The translations under genes and the position numbers were made by a program. A DNA stretch of 14,478 nucleotides from Oscillospiraceae bacterium (GTDB taxonomy: Bacteria; Bacillota; Clostridia; Oscillospirales; Ruminococcaceae). The notes under the pieces are model-generated. The model saw only the letters and a program-made list of their open reading frames with translations. It made no database searches and had not been told where the DNA came from. Positions 7,001 through 13,273 of the stretch are shown here, piece after piece (within the stretch, counting starts at the first letter, position 1; each line of letters begins with the position of its first letter). The stretch spans positions 1-14,478 of the forward strand of contig JAEDHF010000029.1 in the NCBI GenBank assembly GCA_016297165.1, in the 5' to 3' direction.

Positions 7001-8010
7001 ATCCTTGAAAGAGGGCGCTTCAATTCAAGGCTCGCATTTTTCAGGTGAGTCTCCTTGTCAGCCAATGCTTTTTCTGCTTTCGCTTTTTTACGGCAGATAT
7101 GAACAAATAACAGCGCAACAGCAGCCGCAATTATAATCATAACAACCGCTATACACAGAGCGCCGCTGCCGGGCAGCGCATTTGCATATCCTGATTTTAC
7201 GCATACCACAAGATACCAGTTATAATTGGTCTTGCAGGAAAAAACATTGTACTTTATGCCGTCGGAATTAAAATCGAAGGAATTGCCGTAAAGCATATAG
7301 ACCTTGTTTACGAGCTCGTTATATAAATCAAGCTCTTTGTAATCTCTGCCCACATATTCGGGCTGTGAATGTCCGACTATCATACCGCCGGAATCAACAA
7401 TAAAGCTTGTTTCCGAACCGCTCGAATCCATCTCCTCAATATACTGCTGGATACCGCTGAGATTGAAGTCGAGTCCCACAATAGTTGAACCGTCCGAGAG
7501 CAGCTTTGAGATACTGTAGCACATTTCACCCGTGCTTGCGTCGATATAGGGCTCAGTAATATTTACGGCGCCCATTCGCTTTTTCGCTCCGATATACCAG
7601 GCACGCTCCTCAAGCACGAAATCCTCGTCGGGAGTAAAACCGTTTATATAAAGCTTGCCGTTATATGCGGCATAAGCACTGAAGCAGCTGCCGTCAGACC
7701 TGCTTTTAATATCCTCGATAGTTTCGGGGCAGAAATACTTATCAAGAAGCTTCGGTACATCACTGCCCATAGAGGTCATCTGCTCTATCTGCATCGATAT
7801 GCTGTCAAGCAGGCTTTCTGAACGGTAAAGACTGCTGTCTGCCCTGGCGGCAATATTACTAAGGCGCATCTGTCCCTCGGTTTCTGTACGCTCTGTTTCG
7901 GCGCGTCCTACCATAACGACACTCATAACGCTGACCGTTATGAATGCAAGTATAATTGCAGCCAGAGCCAACCGATAGCCGACGCCCAGTTTCATTCTGT
8001 TTTTCTTCAA
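4039..8010 (-). CDS. Hybrid sensor histidine kinase with two dCache sensors, receiver and HPt
   Basis: 1323 residues. Order: membrane segment 13-34; extracellular Cache sensor 1 (about 36-280, with ERAWY at 135-139 and EPYIDAxTG); membrane segment 281-304; a short cytoplasmic stretch resembling a HisKA H-box whose His is Leu328 (SLELKRPL); membrane segment 397-419; Cache sensor 2 (about 420-670, ERQWY at 517-521, APYLDEQTG); membrane segment 671-694; working HisKA with His727 (SHEIRTP); HATPase with N-box around 840-848, DTGIGI 876-881 and GTGLGM 906-911; receiver with D983, D984, phospho-Asp1027, T1057 and K1079; HPt with His1177 (HALKSTSLNIG); and a C-terminal helical tail (about 1250-1323) that looks HPt-like but lacks His. 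All phosphorelay residues after the second sensor are present. TTG 8010 is chosen because AAGGAG lies 9 bases upstream; ATG 7995 has no ribosome site. Ligands are unknown; the RxWY motif is common in small-molecule dCache sensors. Confidence 0.88.
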   Translation of the reverse strand: MKKNRMKLGVGYRLALAAIILAFITVSVMSVVMVGRAETERTETEGQMRLSNIAARADSSLYRSESLLDSISMQIEQMTSMGSDVPKLLDKYFCPETIEDIKSRSDGSCFSAYAAYNGKLYINGFTPDEDFVLEERAWYIGAKKRMGAVNITEPYIDASTGEMCYSISKLLSDGSTIVGLDFNLSGIQQYIEEMDSSGSETSFIVDSGGMIVGHSQPEYVGRDYKELDLYNELVNKVYMLYGNSFDFNSDGIKYNVFSCKTNYNWYLVVCVKSGYANALPGSGALCIAVVMIIIAAAVALLFVHICRKKAKAEKALADKETHLKNASLELKRPLSRIMNRADILGSYGESGSDAGDDISDSAKELDRMLDELLSEEDSEADPIKENGAKKEKRTVNHVIQIALVTVVLLAAGIFTFIFNTNTHGELGSIKMEKEAEIYLDQVKEWALKNKTVLDVISESIAAQPGFEENYDSAIKYLDRIISQYDDISVAYICNPQWAHTVLMNNGWEPEENWHVEERQWYIDTMSSNENFNVSAPYLDEQTGLYCTTLSKIVYDEKGNFIGVLGIDFYLDKLIGILGESYTDTGYAFLTDVDGNILNHPNEEYQMKPGYSVNAADICYRTALSEIGSDYVMITDYDGVEKPCFAMKEEISGFNVFVVRGLFDVVGSAIYSDLIYIVVFAVCIIIVNVIMYGLTIWQSRVNRELKEAADKAISAGKAKNDFLANMSHEIRTPINAVLGMNEMIMRESSEKSIVEYAANIQSSGRTLLSIINDILDFSKIESGKMEIVPVSYDVSSLVNDIVNMVRIRAEKKKLTFIHEIDHNIPSMLYGDDVRIRQVITNILTNAVKYTPEGYVRLRMKVVRIENDILRLEVSVTDTGIGIKEEDMDKLFASFQRLDQERNRSIEGTGLGMSIVQRLLDMMGSELKVSSVYGSGSTFSFEIEQKIVNPEPIGDFEHRFKAAAAEHTSDTVIRIAPKARVLVVDDNETNLLVAKSLLKRTKVKLDTAVSGSMCIELLKNNRYDIVFLDHMMPGMDGIETLKKINEEQLAPDTCFIALTANAIHGARQAYLDAGFDDYLSKPFSGMDIEKCLFGHISADLCEEELQVPEEKPAEKNTVSDKGEENALFSPEVGARYTGGDTETYNEILSLYVRKAPELSQRIEELFNEKDWKNYVIEVHALKSTSLNIGSKQLSELAKELELSGKAGNYTVIEEKNGELLELYRRVAKLGEEYLGKIDIPKEETPSEELQLEEITAERAKESLNAIKEACLAYDADEAERLCGEMAYCSVNGQPLKPVLDKILAAANDFEYEEAAKAAKIFAEKL

Positions 8011-8035
8011 TTAAATCAGCTCCTTAATCTATTAG

Positions 8036-8050
8036 TTTAGAGGCGACCTT
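8036..8050 (-). repeat. Gene-boundary motif AAGGTCGCCTCTAAA, copy 2
   Basis: On the minus strand this 15-mer lies 10 bases after the response-regulator stop codon and 26 bases before the kinase start. It is identical over 15 bases to 10430-10444, which also follows a stop codon in the sense direction. A 12-base core is shared with 58-69. It may be a REP-like or processing element; function unknown. Confidence 0.65.
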
Positions 8051-8060
8051 CAGAGAAATA

Positions 8061-8751
8061 TCAGTTCTGTCTAAGCACAAATTCGGTATAGCGGGCAACT
8101 ACTTCATCCTTCCTGCCCCTGGCGATCTTGTAGCTTTTTCCGTCGCACATAGTTACAACCGATGACTTTATCATATCAATACAGGACATATTCACCGCAA
8201 GCCCACGGTTTATTTCTATGAATCCCTTAAAGAGCGGAAGAATTTCCGAAAAGCCTGTATGAAAGCGTTTTACCGTACCGTCCCTTACGGTAATATTCGT
8301 ATAATGGCGGTCGCTTTCGATCGTCATAACATCATTGTTGCGGAACAGCTTCATGTCGTTTCCCACCTGAATAAGTACATTATCGTTTGCACGCTCACGG
8401 CGGACGCTTGCTCTCGCAAATACCTTCACGATATCAGCTTCGGAATATGGCTTTACAAGATATCCGATAGCATTAACTTCAAAAGCCTCTACAGCATGAT
8501 CGGTGCTGACAGTGCTGAATATGACCTGGGTATCGGGTGATATAGTCTGCATAGCTCTGACAATTTCCATTTTCTTCGCCCATATAGACATCCATAAAGA
8601 CAAGATCGTATTGTCTGCCGCCCTTTATGCTGTCGAGGAACTCATGTCCTTTTTCAAATATGTCGATCTCCAGCCTGTTTTCAATGTCCATCAGAGCAAA
8701 CCGTATATTATTTGCCTCATTTATTTCATCATCACATATTGCTATCCGCAC
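8061..8751 (-). pseudogene. LytTR-family response regulator split by a frameshift
   Basis: The first frame starts at GTG 8751, with GAGGTG (8757-8762) 5 bases upstream. It encodes a receiver: D7-D8, phospho-Asp54 in FMDVYMGEENG. At about 8566-8570 the homology jumps frame and continues as MEIVRAM, then KP of the receiver and a full LytTR DNA-binding domain to the stop at 8061. As read, the first frame ends after 90 residues in unrelated sequence (stop at 8479). Restoring one extra ATGGA (ATGGAATGGA in place of ATGGA) would give GEENGMEIVRAM, with Gly at the canonical position eight residues after the Asp, so a 5-bp loss by slippage at a tandem repeat is the best explanation. A sequencing error remains possible. 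Intact, it would be the natural phospho-acceptor for the downstream kinase. Confidence 0.8.
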
Positions 8752-8805
8752 ATTCTCACCTCGTTTTTCTTTTTATCACATTTTACATATTGACATTTTG
8801 CTTTT

Positions 8806-8834
8806 ATTATAGCACAAAATGGCTTTTGTGTCAA
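8806..8834 (-). promoter_or_regulatory. Sigma-A promoter of the regulator-kinase-CPBP operon
   Basis: On the minus strand, TTGACA (8834-8829) and TATAAT (8811-8806) with a 17-base spacer, a perfect consensus. The expected start is near 8799, about 48 bases before the GTG start. No other good promoter is visible in the operon, so all three genes are probably cotranscribed. Confidence 0.85.
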
Positions 8835-8865
8835 AAAAATGCACCAAAAGTTGATTTTTGTGCAC
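8812..8865. promoter_or_regulatory. Operator-like repeats in and next to the operon promoter
   Basis: CACAAAA 8813-8819 and TTTTGTG 8824-8830 form a perfect 7-bp inverted repeat filling the -10/-35 spacer. A second, imperfect pair lies just upstream: GCACCAAAA 8841-8849 and TTTTGTGC 8856-8863. The two TTTTGTG halves are 32 bases apart, about three helical turns, so they would face the same side of the DNA. The placement suggests a repressor site. It does not match the spaced direct-repeat pattern usual for LytTR proteins, so the binding protein is unknown. Confidence 0.45.
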
Positions 8866-8959
8866 GAAATGTAGTGCAAATTATTCCAAATATTCTATAT
8901 TTCGTCCGTCTGTGCCATGGCGGCGAATGGGGTATAGCGAAAAATTTTCAAGAAAACCT

Positions 8960-8988
8960 TGACAAAAGCCGGTCAGGGTGTTATACTA
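8960..8988 (+). promoter_or_regulatory. Sigma-A promoter of the serine hydrolase leader
   Basis: TTGACA 8960-8965 and TATACT 8983-8988 with a 17-base spacer (one mismatch to consensus in the -10). Transcription starting near 8995 would give a leader of about 240 nt containing a leader peptide and a terminator. It is divergent from the regulator operon promoter about 130 bases away. Confidence 0.85.
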
Positions 8989-9021
8989 AACACGTAATTT
9001 TACGAAAAGGAGGCAGATATT

Positions 9022-9093
9022 ATGTTAAAGTGTACCAAGGTTTATATCGGAATAACTTTCTTATCGGAAAACTGTCTGCCGTCTATTGGGTAA
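9022..9093 (+). CDS. Leader peptide (23 aa) upstream of the serine hydrolase
   Basis: ATG 9022 follows a strong ribosome site, AAAAGGAGG (9005-9013), with an 8-base gap, about 27 bases into the predicted transcript. The peptide begins MLKCTKVYIGI and ends CLPSIG before TAA. GGCAGA 9012-9017, which overlaps the ribosome site, can pair with TCTGCC 9075-9080 near the ORF end, so translation could influence folding. The stop is 24 bases before a terminator stem. The layout is that of a translation-coupled attenuator; the stalling signal is unknown and the peptide is not recognised. Confidence 0.55.
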   Translation: MLKCTKVYIGITFLSENCLPSIG

Positions 9094-9116
9094 ATACTCC
9101 TTTTTATATGACTGCG

Positions 9117-9151
9117 AGCGTGCGTTTCCCGTGTGAAATGCACGCTTTTTT
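9117..9151 (+). terminator. Intrinsic terminator in the serine hydrolase leader
   Basis: Stem 9117-9128 / 9135-9146 (AGCGTGCGTTTC / GAAATGCACGCT, 12 pairs with one G-T) and a 6-base loop, with a T-run from 9146 to 9151 and more T after a single G. It lies between the leader peptide and the hydrolase start. A second small hairpin, 9156-9162/9170-9176 (TTCGGCG/CGCCGAA), follows. As the leader has a strong promoter and no other gene, this is an attenuator rather than an operon end. Confidence 0.8.
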
Positions 9152-9237
9152 GTTTTTCGGCGACCTCTCCGCCGAAAGCCGTATAATGCAGACAGAAAAC
9201 ACAGAAACACGAAACACATCTATCAGGAGGAAAACAA

Positions 9238-10431
9238 ATGAACGTAATTAACGGAAAAATCGACTGTAAGCCCTGTGAAACAGGCTATGATGAAAGCAGA
9301 ATTGAAGCCCTTAACAGCCGCCTTTCGGATATGCTGGAAAGAAAGGTTATCCATGGCGTAAGCTACTGTATTTCACATAATGGGAAAATTATCGCTCACG
9401 GAGCCCTCGGCAGAAATAACGCCTTAGGCATTGATACGCCTATGAAGCCCGATACGGTTTTCGGTATCTCTTCTATTACGAAAACCTTTACCGCAACAGC
9501 AATAATGCAGCTTGTTGAGGACGGATATTTCCGCCTTGATACCCTTGTGGGCGATATTCTCCCACAGTTTAAGGAAAAGCCCTTCGATAAAATCTCGGTA
9601 ATTCACCTTTTAACCCACACCTCGGGAATGTACCCCGACGGCGGCTGTTTCCCCGATACCTACCATAAGGAGCCCTGGGATATAATTGCCGAGGCGGCGA
9701 AGGTCTGGGACGGTAAGAGCGATTTTGACTGGGTTTCTTTCGGTATTTCTCCCGGACTTCGCCGAGCTCCCGGGGAGGAATGGCAGTACTGCTCCTTCGG
9801 CTTCGCAATCCTTGGCGAGATTATTACAAGGGTAAGCGGTATGTTTGCCCACGATTATATCGAGGAGAAAATAATAAAGCCCCTTAATATGAGGGACACA
9901 AGCTTTTACTACTCTCCCGATATGGCGAAAAGAGCCTTTATCTACGACGAGGAGCATAAAGGCTATCTTGAAAAGCTTATTTCGGGCGAAATCGGCAGTC
10001 GTGACGGCGAGGGCAATATCGGGGATATTATTCCCCGTACGGGCGGCGGACTTAACTCTACGGTGTATGACCTCGTACGCTATGGAAATGCTTTTATAAA
10101 TGGCGGCAGACTTGACGGCGCCCGTATCTTAGGAAGAAAATCGGTAGAAAAAATGAGTACGGTACAGCTTCAGAGTGTGCCCGATTACTGCTGGGGCGCT
10201 AACGAGCCCAACCGTCTTTACGGTATAGGCTTCGATATTCGCCGAGGACCTGCCTATACCTATTCCGACAGGACAATAATGCACGAGGGGGCAGGGGCTT
10301 CTTCCCTCGATATCGACCTTGAGGAGGGTCTTGTTGCGGCTTGGACCGTACCCTTTGATACAGGGGCAAACGGCTGGTCCTCGGAGCCTCTCTATAACGT
10401 ACAGAACATAATCTGGTCGGGGTTAATCTAA
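9238..10431 (+). CDS. Serine hydrolase of the class C beta-lactamase / PBP4* family
   Basis: 397 residues, Beta-lactamase fold (PF00144 type). The catalytic SxxK is S79-I-T-K82 (GISSITKTF). The Tyr motif is Y184-C-S (YCSFGFAILGE, normally YxN). The third motif is H349-E-G (HEGAGAS), the HxG form typical of esterases and peptidases of this family rather than true beta-lactamases. There is no signal peptide, so it should act in the cytoplasm, which argues against a role in drug resistance or wall synthesis. AGGAGG 9223-9228 precedes the ATG. The GH3 gene follows 193 bases later on the same strand, so removing ester groups from imported sugars is a plausible job, but that is inference from context. 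Expression probably depends on the leader attenuator. The substrate is unknown. Confidence 0.85.
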   Translation: MNVINGKIDCKPCETGYDESRIEALNSRLSDMLERKVIHGVSYCISHNGKIIAHGALGRNNALGIDTPMKPDTVFGISSITKTFTATAIMQLVEDGYFRLDTLVGDILPQFKEKPFDKISVIHLLTHTSGMYPDGGCFPDTYHKEPWDIIAEAAKVWDGKSDFDWVSFGISPGLRRAPGEEWQYCSFGFAILGEIITRVSGMFAHDYIEEKIIKPLNMRDTSFYYSPDMAKRAFIYDEEHKGYLEKLISGEIGSRDGEGNIGDIIPRTGGGLNSTVYDLVRYGNAFINGGRLDGARILGRKSVEKMSTVQLQSVPDYCWGANEPNRLYGIGFDIRRGPAYTYSDRTIMHEGAGASSLDIDLEEGLVAAWTVPFDTGANGWSSEPLYNVQNIIWSGLI

Positions 10432-10444
10432 GGTCGCCTCTAAA
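10430..10444 (+). repeat. Gene-boundary motif AAGGTCGCCTCTAAA, copy 3
   Basis: Begins inside the TAA stop of the serine hydrolase and is identical over 15 bases to the minus-strand sequence of 8036-8050. Both copies follow a stop codon in the sense direction. The rest of the 193-base gap to the GH3 gene holds no ORF, strong promoter or terminator that I can see, only a loose repeat of AAGACGTG. The gap may be part of a longer dispersed repeat ending with this motif. Confidence 0.65.
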
Positions 10445-10624
10445 AACCTATGCCATTTCTCTGCACTATGCCTTTAGCCGTCATATTGCCCAAAATTCCC
10501 TTGAAATACGTCAGACTGGCAAGAATTTTTAACGCAGAAGACGTGAAATTATGCCGAAAAGACGTGCAAATACGTTTATGTGAACACGCTCTAATAAGAT
10601 TCAAATCATGAAAGGATAAATAAT

Positions 10625-12703
10625 ATGGAAAAATATCTTGATGAGACCCTTAGCATTGAAGAAAGAGCCGTAGCCTTAACCGACGCTATGACAGTTGAGG
10701 AGCAGGCTTCGCAGCTTCGCTATGACGCACCTGCCGTTGAAAGGCTGGGGATTCCTGCCTATAACTGGTGGAACGAGGGGCTTCATGGACTTGCACGTTC
10801 GGGAGTAGCTACAATGTTTCCACAGGCCATAGGCTTAGCGGCAATATTCGATAGCGACCTTATTGAAAAGGCAGGGGAAATTACCGCCGAGGAGGCAAGA
10901 GCGAAATATAACGCTTACTGCAAATATAACGACAGGGATATCTATAAGGGACTTACCCTCTGGTCCCCCAATATCAATATTTTCCGCGACCCACGCTGGG
11001 GCAGGGGACACGAAACCTTCGGGGAAGACCCTTTTCTTACCGCCGAAAACGGAAAAGCCTATGTAAGAGGCTTACAGGGTAAGGGGAAAAGGCTGAAAAC
11101 CGCCGCCTGCGCCAAGCATTTAGCAGTTCACAGCGGTCCCGAAGCTCTTCGCCACGAATTCAACGCCGAAGCCACACCAAAGGATATGGAGGAAACCTAT
11201 CTTCCTGCTTTTGAGGCTCTCGTAAAGGACGCAAAAGTTGAGGGAGTTATGGGCGCATATAACAGGGTTAACGGCGAAGCCTCCTGCGCAAGTACCTTCC
11301 TTATGTCGAAGCTTAAGGAATGGGGCTTTGAGGGCTATTTCGTTTCCGACTGCTGGGCAATACAGGATTTTCATCTGCACCACGGCATTACGGCTACTGC
11401 CGTAGAATCCGCCGCCCTTGCCTTAAAGGCAGGCTGTGATGTAAACTGCGGCTGTACCTATGTTAACCTGCTTGTTGCCCTTGAAAACGGGCTTATTACT
11501 AAGGAGGATATAAGAAGCGCTTGTATCCATCTGATGCGGACAAGAATAAGACTGGGAATGTTCGATAAAAAGACGGAATACGACGATATTCCCTATACCG
11601 TTGTGTCCTGTGAGGAGCATAAGGCGGTTTCTCTTAAGTGTGCAGAAAAGTCAATGGTAATGCTTAAAAATAACGGAATTTTACCACTTGATGAAAGTAA
11701 AATCAAAACTATCGGCGTTATCGGCCCCAACAGCGACAGTCGTATCGCCTTAGAGGGCAACTACAACGGTACTGCCGATAAATATATAACCTTACTCGAG
11801 GGCATAAGAAACAGATTTTCGGGCAGAGTTCTTTTCGCCGAGGGCTGTCATTTATACAAGGACAGAAGCTCGGGACTTGCACAGGCAGGAGACAGGTACG
11901 CAGAAGCCTTAGCGGTTGCAGACTGCTCCGATGTTGTTGTGCTTTGCGTGGGACTTGATTCAACTATCGAGGGCGAAGAGGGAGATACCGGAAACGAGTT
12001 TTCCTCGGGCGATAAAAAGGATATCCGCCTTCCCGAAAGCCAGCGTATCCTTATCGGAAAAATAATGAAAACAGGCAAGCCCGTTATAGTAGTCTGCACC
12101 GCAGGAAGCGCAATAAATACCGAATGTGAGCCCGACGCTCTTATTCACGCTTGGTATCCCGGCTCCGAGGGCGGTACGGCTCTTGCTGAGATTCTTTTCG
12201 GAGACGTTTCTCCTTCGGGAAAGCTGCCCGTAACCTTCTACGAGCGCTCCGAAATGCTTCCCGATTTTACCGATTATTCTATGAAAAACCGTACTTATCG
12301 TTATGCCGAAAACAACGTGCTTTATCCCTTCGGCTACGGCTTAACCTATTCAGAGGTTGTATGCACCTCGGTTGAATACAAGGGCGGAAAGGCGATAGTT
12401 ACCGCCGAAAACAAGGGCGGCAGAAAAACCGATGAGGTAATTGAGCTTTATATTAAGGATTACTCCGAAAATGCGGTTCCCAACACAAGCCTTTGTGGTT
12501 TTAAGCGTGTATGCCTTGAGGCAGGAGAGAAAGCTACAGTTGAAATTCCTGTTTCCGAAAGGGCATTTACTTCGGTAGATAAAAACGGCAAGCGAGAGCG
12601 CTTCGGAAGTAGGTTTACCCTTTATGCAGGCACACATCAGCCCGACAGCCTTAGCGAAAAGCTTACGGGTACGAAATGCGTGAGCACGGAAGTAAAATTC
12701 TGA
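10625..12703 (+). CDS. Glycoside hydrolase family 3, beta-xylosidase/beta-glucosidase-like
   Basis: 692 residues with the full three-part layout: N-terminal TIM-barrel domain (about 25-310), alpha/beta sandwich (about 340-540) and C-terminal fibronectin-III-like domain (about 600-675). The nucleophile is Asp242 in FVSDCWAI. The acid/base Glu is probably in the EGEEGD segment (449-454). The sugar-binding pattern NWWNEGLHG (47-55), the DPRWGR motif (122-127) and KH (164-165) are present. NWW(N/S)E(G/A)LHG is typical of the GH3 branch with beta-xylosidases, so xylo-oligosaccharides are a likely substrate, though beta-glucosidase or arabinofuranosidase activity cannot be excluded. There is no signal peptide, so it acts on imported oligosaccharides. 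AAAGGA (10611-10616) precedes the ATG by 8 bases. No promoter was seen in the gap before it, so it is probably read from the serine hydrolase promoter. Confidence 0.9.
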   Translation: MEKYLDETLSIEERAVALTDAMTVEEQASQLRYDAPAVERLGIPAYNWWNEGLHGLARSGVATMFPQAIGLAAIFDSDLIEKAGEITAEEARAKYNAYCKYNDRDIYKGLTLWSPNINIFRDPRWGRGHETFGEDPFLTAENGKAYVRGLQGKGKRLKTAACAKHLAVHSGPEALRHEFNAEATPKDMEETYLPAFEALVKDAKVEGVMGAYNRVNGEASCASTFLMSKLKEWGFEGYFVSDCWAIQDFHLHHGITATAVESAALALKAGCDVNCGCTYVNLLVALENGLITKEDIRSACIHLMRTRIRLGMFDKKTEYDDIPYTVVSCEEHKAVSLKCAEKSMVMLKNNGILPLDESKIKTIGVIGPNSDSRIALEGNYNGTADKYITLLEGIRNRFSGRVLFAEGCHLYKDRSSGLAQAGDRYAEALAVADCSDVVVLCVGLDSTIEGEEGDTGNEFSSGDKKDIRLPESQRILIGKIMKTGKPVIVVCTAGSAINTECEPDALIHAWYPGSEGGTALAEILFGDVSPSGKLPVTFYERSEMLPDFTDYSMKNRTYRYAENNVLYPFGYGLTYSEVVCTSVEYKGGKAIVTAENKGGRKTDEVIELYIKDYSENAVPNTSLCGFKRVCLEAGEKATVEIPVSERAFTSVDKNGKRERFGSRFTLYAGTHQPDSLSEKLTGTKCVSTEVKF

Positions 12704-12731
12704 ACGGATACAGGAAAAGGTGAATGTAATT

Positions 12732-12779
12732 ATGGAAAAATATGCGCATCGAACAGTATGTTTAGATGCCCATTTGTAG
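12732..12779 (+). other. 15-codon ORF after GH3, possible gene remnant
   Basis: An ATG with a ribosome-site-like GGAAAAGGTG upstream opens MEKYAHRTVCLDAHL and stops at TAG. It shares the 13 bases TATGGAAAAATAT with the start of the GH3 gene. The sequence to 12918 has no convincing coding potential. It may be the stump of a lost downstream enzyme gene or chance; the evidence is weak. Confidence 0.2.
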
Positions 12780-12918
12780 CGTAATCAGCCGTTTACAAAA
12801 GCACCGGCAAGTGACATCCGAATGCACCGCAAGAATTACGAAAATAAACCAAAAGCTTGAATACCAACAGAAAATCCTCCGCCATTTCAATAAACATCTA
12901 AAAAACCACACAAACATA

Positions 12919-12964
12919 TTGACAAATCTCTATATATCCTGTATAATGATGATCATAAATCATT
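12919..12964 (+). promoter_or_regulatory. Promoter and probable autoregulatory operator of the arsR operon
   Basis: TTGACA 12919-12924 and TATAAT 12942-12947 with a 17-base spacer, a perfect consensus. An inverted repeat AATGAT (12945-12950) N8 ATCATT (12959-12964) overlaps the -10 and the transcript start, and contains the palindrome ATGATCAT (12949-12956). ArsR repressors usually bind such sites over their own promoter and release on metal binding; assigning this one to ArsR is inference. Confidence 0.8.
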
Positions 12965-12981
12965 CAATGTGAGGTGAAGGT

Positions 12982-13260
12982 ATGCTTCCTGATATAAAAA
13001 AGACTGCCGTTATATTTAAAGCCTTCTGCGATGAAAACCGTGTGCGTATTCTGGGACTTCTTAAGGACGGAGAGAAATGCGCCTGTAAGCTGCTGGAGGA
13101 AATGAACATAACTCAGCCTACCCTTTCTCACCACATGAAAATCCTATGCGACAGCGGTATTGTAGAGGGACGAAAAGAGGGTAAGTGGATGCATTACTCC
13201 ATTTCCCGTGAGGGCGTTGAAGAAGCACAGAAGTATCTTGACTCTCTGGAAAACAAATGA
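12982..13260 (+). CDS. ArsR/SmtB-family metal-responsive repressor
   Basis: 92 residues, a winged-helix dimer typical in length. The recognition helix region is ITQPTLSHHMKIL (43-55). The metal motif is C33-A-C35 in EKCACKLL, aligned with the CxC of the alpha3 site in As(III)/Sb(III)-sensing ArsR (ELCVCDL), so arsenite or a similar soft metal is the likely inducer. A further Cys16 precedes it and Cys56 follows the recognition helix. GAGGTGAAGG (12971-12980) lies just before ATG 12982. It is the first gene of a short operon with the C_GCAxxG_C_C protein 13 bases after its stop codon, followed by a permease, and is probably the repressor of all three. Confidence 0.9.
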   Translation: MLPDIKKTAVIFKAFCDENRVRILGLLKDGEKCACKLLEEMNITQPTLSHHMKILCDSGIVEGRKEGKWMHYSISREGVEEAQKYLDSLENK

Positions 13261-13273
13261 AAAGAGATGGAAA

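Noticed and set aside
8061..8603. LytTR protein as an independent 180-residue gene starting MSLWMSIW
   Set aside because: The start falls inside the receiver in a shifted frame and has no ribosome site; the downstream homology continues the receiver begun at 8751, so it is one broken gene.
8995..9160. T-box riboswitch upstream of the serine hydrolase
   Set aside because: The conserved T-box AGGGTGGNACCGCG sequence is absent; a leader-peptide model fits better.
8712..9251. 179-codon plus-strand ORF across the divergent promoter region
   Set aside because: It runs antisense to the regulator 5' end, through two promoters and a terminator, and reads the leader peptide region in a different frame; no coding signature.
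12766..12972. 68-codon ORF before arsR
   Set aside because: It has no ribosome site, is low-complexity and reads through the perfect arsR promoter and operator.
13208..13273. Upstream extension of the C_GCAxxG_C_C protein
   Set aside because: The extension overlaps arsR in another frame, and family similarity begins at the ATG at 13274.
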